Source: Rhynchopus euleeides (Eukaryota; Euglenozoa; Diplonemea; Diplonemida; Diplonemidae). Taken from it: a stretch of 64,000 nucleotides of DNA. The translations under genes and the position numbers were made by a program. Under the pieces are notes generated by a model. It was not told the origin of the DNA and ran no database searches. It was given only the letters and a program-made list of their open reading frames with translations. The DNA lies in NCBI GenBank assembly GCA_963210315.1, contig OY723320.1, positions 682,001 through 746,000 on the forward strand. Reading direction: 5' to 3'. Positions 57,065-64,000 of this stretch are shown here, piece by piece (the stretch's first letter is position 1; every line of letters starts with the position of its first letter).

Positions 57065-58167
57065 TAAATAAGGTTTGGGGGTCAGGAGTCGGGAGTCGGG
57101 AGTCGGTTATTTACAGTCACCTAAGGTACCTGGGGTGGGGGGCTGGGGGGGACGGGCGGTCTCAAACCCTACTCAATCCTGCACGCATCCTGTAGTACGG
57201 CCACCTCTGCCGTGGAGAGTCCCATGGACCCTCCAGCAGTCGCCCACCATTCGGTCAGGGCGGACTGACTCGGCGCTTGCGGGGTCTTCCCGCGTGCGAG
57301 GTGGTCCGCGAAGAAGCACGCGACGCACAGCGCCATGTTGGCTGTCCCAGCCAACCCCCCAGTTCGCCCGCAGCGCCCCACACGCTGCGAGCACCTCACT
57401 CACGGCAGCAGTATTTGGCTGCATAGCTCTCAGTATTTCCCGTGCATGCAGCGCATGCATCCACAAATTTTGTGGATGCATCCACACACAGCCTGGAGCT
57501 CCGAAGCCCTGCATGCAGGCCTGCCTGCAGTGGATGAATGCCTGTATGCCAAATCAAAAATCCATTTTTTGACATTTTCGGGCATCCCTGGATGCCGTGG
57601 ATGCATGCATGGATGCATCCACACCATCCACGGCCCCACTGAGAGCTATGTTGGCTGTGAGTCAAACACTACTGCCTCTACCTGAGGCATGTTGTGTGTC
57701 GCAACAGTTGCGTCACATGTGTGACGCATCTGTGTGGAGTGTGTGTGGTTGTGCACGTGTGCGCTGTGGTATGCTCAACCACCTGATGGGGGCGGAACAC
57801 AACTCTTCTTGGGAGCTGCCAGGATCTGGCAAAAGGGGCGGGAAAGGGGCGCCGTATTCACAGCAGTGGTTTGGCAATGAACTCACCCCAGTTCAGAGAC
57901 CGGTAATGAAGAAGATGACTGGGAGGCACACACCATGTCCCACCCAGCGGGACCCCTACACCCCCACCCACCCATCGGGACCCCCCCTCCTCGGGTGTTC
58001 CAAAAACCCTTTCTTTTGAATATTTGGAGTCTGTGCGGATCGCAGTGGGGTCATTTTGGCCATGGGGTGCCTAATACCGCACATTCCCTAAGGGAAGCAA
58101 GGCAACCCTCCCAATCCCAAAAAATCCGGCGCGAGTCGGGAGTCGGGAGTCGGCCTTATTTACACCC
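57065..58167. repeat. Possible TIR-bounded repeat region K
   Basis: TGTAAATAAGG near 57063 and CCTTATTTACA near 58155 are inverted, each next to repeated GGGAGTCGGGAGTCGG words. Inside are an ATGCATCC-rich segment with a 13-bp-arm palindrome at 57455-57481, and at 57860-58075 a relative of the 48.5 kb repeat. No TSD was confirmed and no gene is seen. Confidence 0.4.
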
Positions 58168-58996
58168 CTGGGGGGAAGGGGGGGTGGGCTAGAATTATTC
58201 ACCATTTTTTACAGAAAAAATTGCATTCTTCTTAGCAGCATTCGCAGGCTTCTTTCATGCGAAGAAGCAATCCGTATCCAATACGAAGCGAGCTCCGAAG
58301 AACCTCTCCGCACTGTATGCCTCGGGTTACCCGTGCTTCTGTATTTTTGAACTTCCCCCCTCGCCACCCGCCCCCTCTCTCAGCTCAGCTCAGATCCCCG
58401 CAGCTTTACCTGTTTTCTCAGGCAGCAATTCCGTCCCCCCTCGATTGCCACCACGCAAACCCTCCACACCGCCACTTGGTTGGCTGCAGCCCGACAACCG
58501 AGCGTGGGGCGGGTGGGGCTGTGTGACGGTGAGCGGTGACAGCCCTGGCGAGCAGCATTGCGGTTGCGGTTCTGAATCTCAATCTGTTGCATAGTCGGAT
58601 GTCAGACCTGCATTCCGACTAGCCGGCCCACAGGGGGTGCCCCACCATACCCGCCCCCCAGTCGTGGTCAGTGCTCGAGAAAAGCCTGCGCACCGCAAAC
58701 AGTGGTTCGAAACACGCACAGACCGCATATGCCTTTCCTGCAGCCGTTGCCCTCACGGGGGTGGGGGTACCCTGGAATGCCGGAAAGTAGGCACCGCCTG
58801 CCGAGGCTGCTCTGTGTGGCATCGCCCAAGAGAGTGTGCTCGCTGTGGGTTCCTCACACCGTCGACCCACCCCACCCTCCAGGGAACAGCAAGTCCTGAT
58901 CATGCAGCCGTTGAAGTTGTTTTGTAAGTTCGGCCTCACACCCCACACCCTGCACCCTCCTCGCTAGGGCTCAAAGAAGACTGACCCACACACACA
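58168..58996 (+). other. Intergenic region, Cys-rich frame of doubtful status
   Basis: A frame at 58637-58927 reads RICLSCSRCPHGG, then LECRKVG, ACRGCSVWHRPRECARCG: ten Cys in C-x2-C pairs, like a zinc-binding fragment. It lacks a clear start and partner exons, so I do not call a gene. CCTCCTCGCTAG at 58969 is a candidate acceptor for the next gene. Confidence 0.4.
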
Positions 58997-60333
58997 ATGC
59001 CGAAGATGGCGTTTGACGATGCCATGTGGCTGCACAGGGCTGGGTGCCTGCTGGTGGTTGTGCTGACTTACGTGTTTGCCCTCAGCGAGGCCAACCGCCT
59101 CACCCTCACGGACTCCGTCCGCTGGCACAGCTCCCCCATCGACTGGTGCGAGGAGAACTACGAGACGCACGACCTGGTTGCGGAGTTCTGGAACATGCTC
59201 AGCGGTGTCATCATCTTCCCCTGCACAGGGGCGGCGTGGTTCCTCCACGGGTCTGTGCGCCGCCTGGTCGAGCCGCGCTTTGCCTTCTGCCTCATCACGC
59301 TGACACTCGTCGGTGTCGGGTCGATCTACTTCCACGCCACCCTGTCCACTTTGGGGCAGGTCCTCGATGAGATCACCATCTGCTGGACAAACTACTACGC
59401 CATCCTGCTGGTCATGCCGCGCTCGGTGTTCGAGCGCCGCTTCGGCAGCACAGCGCGGCGCCTGATCGTCTCTCCAGAGACGCTTGTCACGGTGATCGCA
59501 GTGACGCCTGTGTGGGCAATCTTCTCGCCGATCATCTCGCATGTGCTGACCGTGCTGACCATCGTGCTCCTCCCCTGGGCAATCATCGAGCAGTTCCGCA
59601 CCCAGAAGACAACCGCAGCATCGCAGCGCATCCTGCGCCTGGCTCTCGCTGCGCACGGCACAGCTGTCTTCTCATGGGTGATTGACCGCCTGCTGTGCCA
59701 TCAGATCACACATGCATTGGGCTTCTACCCGCAATTGCATGCATTCTGGCACATGTTCGTGTTCATTGGCGCGTACTTCACAATCGTCGGCATCACCTGG
59801 GTGGTATGTTTGTTCAGCGCGGCGCAGAGGGGGGGGGGGGTGGTGCAGGGGAGATGTGGGTGTGGGTGGTGCTGCCTGGTGCCTTCTGAGGGCGGAGGTC
59901 TTGCCCTCCCCCCGGCAAAACAACAACAATGGCGAGGCTGTGGGGGCCCTCGCTACCAAGTGTGACTGAGTGAGAAAAAGTGAGAAGTCAGCCACGTTTG
60001 GCTGAAAACTGACGACTCGTGACTCACAGTGACTCGTAGCGAGGGCCCCCTGTTTGTATTTTTTTTGCGCCTGGGGCGCCACACATCCCGATTTTTATAA
60101 TAAAGTTCGGGGCGATATTTCTCTCCGCAAATCCTTCTGAGGAGCTAACGAAGAGGAAGAGGCCTGGAAGGGGGAGTATCCTAAGGGGGGTGATTCTCCT
60201 CTCTTCCCCCCACACCACCACCACCACCCCCCCCCCCCATCCCTCTCCACAGAGATCGATCGGCGACGGGTTCAACGCGACCATTGAACATTACAAGGAC
60301 CTGCTCCCCTACACCAAGGTAGAGAAGCTGTGA
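58997..60333 (+). CDS. Alkaline ceramidase, two exons
   Basis: Exons 58997-59803 and 60253-60333 join in phase 0 to 295 residues; the intron is 449 bp with donor GTATGT and acceptor CCACAG. Alkaline ceramidases split ceramide to sphingosine and a fatty acid in ER or Golgi membranes. Family motifs: SSPIDWCEENYETHDLVAEF near the N-terminus with the conserved WCE-NY, GSIYFHATLSTLGQVLDEI with the metal-binding His, and LHAFWHMFVF with the paired His. About seven hydrophobic segments are present. The last 26 residues (RSIGDGFNATIEHYKDLLPY...) come from exon 2. A 109-bp MITE is within the intron. Confidence 0.9.
59942..60050. mobile_element. 109-bp MITE in ceramidase intron
   Basis: The same family as 51517-51625, in the opposite orientation, differing at only a few positions. 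It is flanked by TGT on both sides (59939-59941, 60051-60053). The sites differ (ATA, TGT), so these are independent insertions. Confidence 0.9.
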
Positions 60334-61030
60334 GTGCAAAGCCCGCTGCTGCTGCTGCTGCGCAAAGGAAGGGAGATATTATCCCGTGTGCTTCCTTCTT
60401 CTGCTGCTACTTCAATACCCCCTCCCCACCCCCCCCCCCCCCCCCCAAGCCGACCTCGCTGACATGCCGGTGCGGGATGAATGGGTTCCCGCCTTCCTCC
60501 TCCTCCCCCTCCGGCATGCGGGGGTCGTTCTATTAGATACGTGCTCTGTGCGCACGCGAGATACCCCCCCGCACACCCCACACCCCAAACACCCCTGACC
60601 CTGGCACTGCTGGCACTGTGTTGTTGTCAGGCACCTAGCACTTCGTCAACCCGCTGCATCCCAGCCTGGGGTGCCTTGTGATCACCCTGCCAATGTTTGT
60701 TGGGGGGAGGGGGGCAAAGAAGAAACAAAAGTTAAGTCACAGAGGGGCGAAACTCGCACCAGTCGAGTCTCAGGTTCGCCTCCGCATTCCTGGGGCAGGG
60801 CATGCGTTGCTTGGCTGGGCCAGGTTTCCCCCCCGCACACCCCACACCCCAAACACCCCTGACCCTGGCACTGCTGGCACTGTGTTGTTGTCCCTTCCAG
60901 CTCGGTGTGTTGCCGCTGTGTGATGAGGGCCACCCTTCCCTTGCCTCCACACACACACACACCGCACCTCCAGCAGAGGCACAGCTCCACAGCACTCAGG
61001 GAGGGAGGGAAGCAGAAGAGAAGAGAAGAG
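60334..61030 (+). other. Intergenic region with two WD40-leader fragments
   Basis: 60565-60630 repeats the conserved WD40 intergenic tract but ends TTGTTGTCAG and is not followed by a WD40 gene. 60832-60900 repeats it again with the normal TTGTTGTCCCTTCCAG end and leads to the gene at 61031. A former gene copy may have been deleted between them. 60962-61030 matches the leader of copy 1. Confidence 0.65.
60832..60900 (+). promoter_or_regulatory. Conserved intergenic tract with splice-acceptor end
   Basis: Same tract as at 36411-36479, ending CCCTTCCAG, 131 bp before the ATG of WD40 copy 4. Confidence 0.55.
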
Positions 61031-62196
61031 ATGGAGGTGACGGTGACGGTGAGGCACGCGGGGAGCGGGCGGAGCTGCGTTGTCGGTGTTGCGGACACCG
61101 ACACCGTGCTGGATCTGAAGACACGCGCGGTGGGGGAGATCTTCGCACGCCGCCGCATCGACGCAGGCAGAGTGGCTGGCGGGCTGGCAGCACACATCGG
61201 CACGGGGACGGCGGAGGTGGAAGTGCTTGACGACACCCTGCACATCGCTGACACGCGCCTCGAGGGTGGGGATGATGTCCAGTTGCTACAGCGCTGGGCT
61301 GACGTCAAGGCGCCTGCTGAGTACACAATCAGGGGTAATATCACTTGCATCGCACTGTCACCCTGTGGCACGCTGTGCTGTGTTGGCACACGTGGTGACG
61401 TTATGTTCGTCTTCGACACCACCACTGCTGAGTTGGTGACTCAATGCAGTTGTGAGGGATTGCCCACTGCACAGCGCTGTGGACCTTCCGACTCCTGTGT
61501 CGCCTTCTCCAGGTGCGGCAGGTGGATCGCAGCTGGTTATAAACCCACCGTCGCTGTGTGGAGCACATCAACGTGGGAATGTGTGCGCACCCTTGAGGGT
61601 CGTGCAGGAGTCAGGTGTGTTGCCTGGACACACTGCGGCCGTCTCGTGTCGGGCTCAGCTGATAGCACAGTGCGTGTGTGGGACGTGGAGGAGGGTGTGT
61701 GCACCGCTGTGCTGGTGGGTCACACAAGCCGGGTCAACGCCCTTGCTGTGTCACACAGAAGCATCCTCAGCGCGTCGACAGACAAGACGATCCGAGTGTG
61801 GGACGGGACGTGGACACCCTCAGCCACACCCACACCCTGACGGAACATACAGACAACGTGAATGACCTTGCGCTCACCACCGACGAGAAGCAACTGGTGT
61901 CCTGTTCCGATGACAGTACTGTGAAGGTGTGGTGCACAGACACACTCCAGTGCTTGAGGACGATAATTACAGGGCATACGTGGAGGGGCAAGGTTGTCGT
62001 ATCACAGGAGATGGACGTCATTGTGACAACTACCCTCTTCGGGAGTCAGTCCCTGTTCTGCCTCAGCACAGGGGTGCCTCTCTCGCTCTCAGAGGTGCAG
62101 GATTGGAATCATTTTGCAATCAGCCCCTGTGGCAGGTGGCTCTTCCTCAGTGATAGTGCGCGAATCCGTGTGCACGCTGTCAGCACCCTGGAGTAA
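61031..62196 (+). pseudogene. Ubiquitin-like/WD40-repeat protein, copy 4, frameshifted
   Basis: Starts at 61031 (MEVTVTVRHAGSG, with one extra TV pair relative to other copies). The ubiquitin-like domain and the first four blades are open. At 61799-61811 GGGAC is doubled (TGGGACGGGACGTGG), a 5-bp insertion that shifts the frame; the other frame then carries the remaining blades (STVKVWCTDTLQ) to a stop at 62196. The insertion makes a short nonsense tail and a stop at 61840. It is probably a recent pseudogene. One blade (AGYKPTVAVWSTSTWECV) resembles copy 1 rather than copy 5, so the copies look mosaic. Confidence 0.75.
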
Positions 62197-62310
62197 CACA
62201 CCTTTTGAGCATGCGATGCCTCGCGTTGCGGCCTGCCTTCTGCTCTCTGCGACCCTTGCCAGCACAGAGCACAGGACATGCAAAGACACACGTTGCTTGG
62301 CTGCGCGTCC

Positions 62311-62368
62311 CCCGCACACCCCACACCCCAAACACCCCTGACTGGCACTGTGTTGTTGTCCCTTCCAG
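62311..62368 (+). promoter_or_regulatory. Conserved intergenic tract, 12-bp-shortened
   Basis: Same tract as at 36411-36479 with CCCTGGCACTGC reduced after CTGA, still ending TTGTTGTCCCTTCCAG, 131 bp before the next ATG. Confidence 0.55.
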
Positions 62369-62498
62369 CTCGGTGTGTTGCCGCTGTGTGATGAGGACCA
62401 CCCTTCCCTTCCCTCCACACACACACACACCGCACCTCCAGCAGAGGCACAGCTCCACAGCACTCAGGGAGGGAGGGAAGCAGAAGAGAAGAGAAGAG

Positions 62499-63672
62499 AT
62501 GGAGGTGACGGTGAGGCACGCGGGGAGCGGGCGGAGCTGCGTTGTCGGTGTTGCGGACACCGACACCGTGCTGGATCTGAAGATACACGCGGTGGGGGAT
62601 CTTCGCAGGCCGCCGCATCGACGCAGGCAGAGTGGCTGGCGGGCTGGCGGCACACATCGGCACGGGGACGGCGGAGGGGGAAGTGCTTGACGACACCCTG
62701 CACATCGCAGACACGCGCCTCGAGGGTGGGGATGATGTCCAGTTGGTCCAGCGCTGGGCTGATGTCAAGGCGCCTGCTGAGTACACAATCACAAATGGTA
62801 TCACTTGCATCGCACTGTCACCCTGTGGCACGCTGTGCTGTGTTGGCACACGTGGTGACGTTATGTTCGTCTTCGACACCACCACTGCGGAGTTGGTGAC
62901 TCAATGCAGTTTTGAGGGATTGCCCACTGCACGACGCCGTGTATTTTCCGACTCCTGTGTCGCCTTCTCCAGGTGCGGCGGGTGGATCGCAGCTGGCTCT
63001 CAGAGTACCACTGTGTGGAGCACAGCAACATGGGAGTGTGTGCACACCCTTGAGGGTCATGCAGGGAGAGTCGGGTGTGTTGCATGGACACACTGCGGCC
63101 GTCTCGTGTCAGGTTCAGAGGACCACACAGTGCGTGTGTGGGACGTGGAGGAGGGTGTGTGCACCGCTGTGCTGGTGGGTCACACAGGCTGTGTCTGCGG
63201 CCTTGCTGTGTCACACACAGCCACCTTCAGCGCGTCGAGAGACAAGACGATCCGAGTGTGGGACGTGGACACCGTCAGCCACACCCACACCCTGACGGAA
63301 CATACAGACGAAGTGAATGACCTTACGCTCACCACCGACGAGAAGCAACTGGTGTCCTGTTCCGATGACAAGACTGTGAAGGTGTGGTGCACGAACACAC
63401 TTCTGTGCTTGAGGACGACTACGACAGAGGGGTGGGGTATGTCTCAGGTTGTCGTATCACAGGAGATGGACGCCATTGTGATATGTGCCTCCTTAGGTGA
63501 GTCCCTGTCCCGCCTCAGCACAGGGATGCCTCTCCCGCTCTCAGAGGTGCTCGTTTGGGATCATTTTGCAATCAGCCCCTGTGGCAGGTGGCTCTTTCTC
63601 GGTGGTACTGAAGGTGACGGTGGGTGTATCCGTGTGCGCGCTGCCAGCACCCTACTGAAGCACACCTCTTGA
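62499..63672 (+). pseudogene. Ubiquitin-like/WD40-repeat protein, copy 5, frameshifted
   Basis: Starts at 62499 (MEVTVRHAGSG). At about 62595-62600 GGGGGATCTT stands where all other copies have GGGGGAGATCTT: a 2-bp loss in the helix of the ubiquitin-like domain, so that the first frame runs to 62690 in the wrong phase. From there the other frame is open to 63672 with the rest of the domain and about seven blades (HTVRVWDVEEGVC, TIRVWDVDTVSH, KTVKVWCTNTLL). A downstream start could in principle give a propeller without the ubiquitin-like part. It is closest to copy 2. Pseudogene or sequence error. Confidence 0.75.
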
Positions 63673-64000
63673 GCATGCGATGCCTTGCGTTGCCGGCCTG
63701 CCGGCTCCTCTCTGCCACCCTTGCCAGCACAGAGCACAGGACAGGCAAATACACACGTTGCTTGGCTGCACGTTCCCCCCACCACCCCACCACCTCTGAG
63801 TCACAAACTGAGCATGGGGTGCTGCTCGTGTTCGGCAGCACCCTGTGGTCGGACGAGAGGACGGCCCTCCTGCAGTGTAGTGTAGCTGCAGGGCAGGTGG
63901 GTTGCCGTAGTATCCCTCTGTGCCTGTGCCCGCAGAAGACAGAAGACAGCCTCCCCCAGGTGGGCTTGCTGGTCCCCCCCGCACACCCCACACCCCAAAC
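63673..64000 (+). other. 3' flank of WD40 copy 5, edge of a further unit
   Basis: Begins with the usual WD40 3' flank (TTGAGCATGCGATGCCTTGCG). From 63975 the window ends in CCCCCCGCACACCCCACACC..., the first half of the conserved tract found before other copies. This suggests a further WD40 copy just outside. Confidence 0.6.

Noticed and set aside
58637-58927. Cys-rich zinc-finger-like gene
   Set aside because: A single short frame without a supported start, introns or partner; kept only as a note in the intergenic entry.
60630-60682. Extra terminal exon of the ceramidase gene (frame ending HPSLGCL)
   Set aside because: The two-exon model already ends in a good stop at 60331-60333, and the acceptor-like tract here is the WD40 leader repeat.

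Overview
The window is eukaryotic, very GC-rich, nuclear-type DNA from a protist. Evidence: GT-AG introns in a coproporphyrinogen III oxidase gene and an alkaline ceramidase gene, a VPS39-type endosomal tethering protein, an MFSD5-type transporter, WD40 repeats, class III cyclase-like membrane proteins, vertebrate-type TTAGGG telomere-like repeats, and many nested DNA transposons. Every gene I can support outside transposons lies on the + strand over 64 kb. Most have a pyrimidine tract plus AG shortly before the ATG, which fits unidirectional transcription with spliced-leader trans-splicing as in Euglenozoa. A diplonemid is my best guess; it is inference, not proof.

Layout. 1-5087: copy 1 of a duplicated repeat block, interrupted by a 3.2 kb TIR element (1654-4891). 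5.1-16.3 kb: genes for a tetraspan protein, a multi-span protein with a ubiquitin-like segment, a six-span degenerate cyclase-like protein, its tandem frameshifted duplicate, and a coiled-coil protein. 17.0-24.65 kb: copy 2 of the same block, interrupted instead by a 5.2 kb element (17770-22991) with 18-bp TIRs and 8-bp target duplications, filled with telomere-like satellite. 24.7-34.6 kb: an island of nested elements (foldback, MULE-like, piggyBac-like, TA-flanked MITE) ending in a 692-bp AT-rich palindrome. 35.1-39.2 kb: three tandem genes for ubiquitin-like/WD40 proteins, the third frameshifted. 39.75-43.16 kb: a second satellite element of the same family in the opposite orientation. 43.7-44.84 kb: a foldback element. 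44.97-47.74 kb: VPS39/TGFBRAP1-like protein with C-terminal ankyrin-like repeats. 50.1-52.4 kb: coproporphyrinogen III oxidase in four exons. 53.4-54.3 kb: hAT-like element and a 235-bp CT tract. 55.1-56.5 kb: MFSD5-like transporter. 59.0-60.3 kb: alkaline ceramidase in two exons. 61.0-63.7 kb: two more ubiquitin-like/WD40 copies, each with one frameshift. The right edge enters what looks like the leader of a further copy.

The genes do not form one pathway: heme synthesis, sphingolipid turnover, endosomal tethering and transport are housekeeping functions set between expanding, partly decayed gene families. The most unusual material is the mobile DNA: two transposons carrying telomere-like satellite, with in-window paralogs of their empty sites, and a reciprocal occupied/empty relation between the two copies of one duplicated block.
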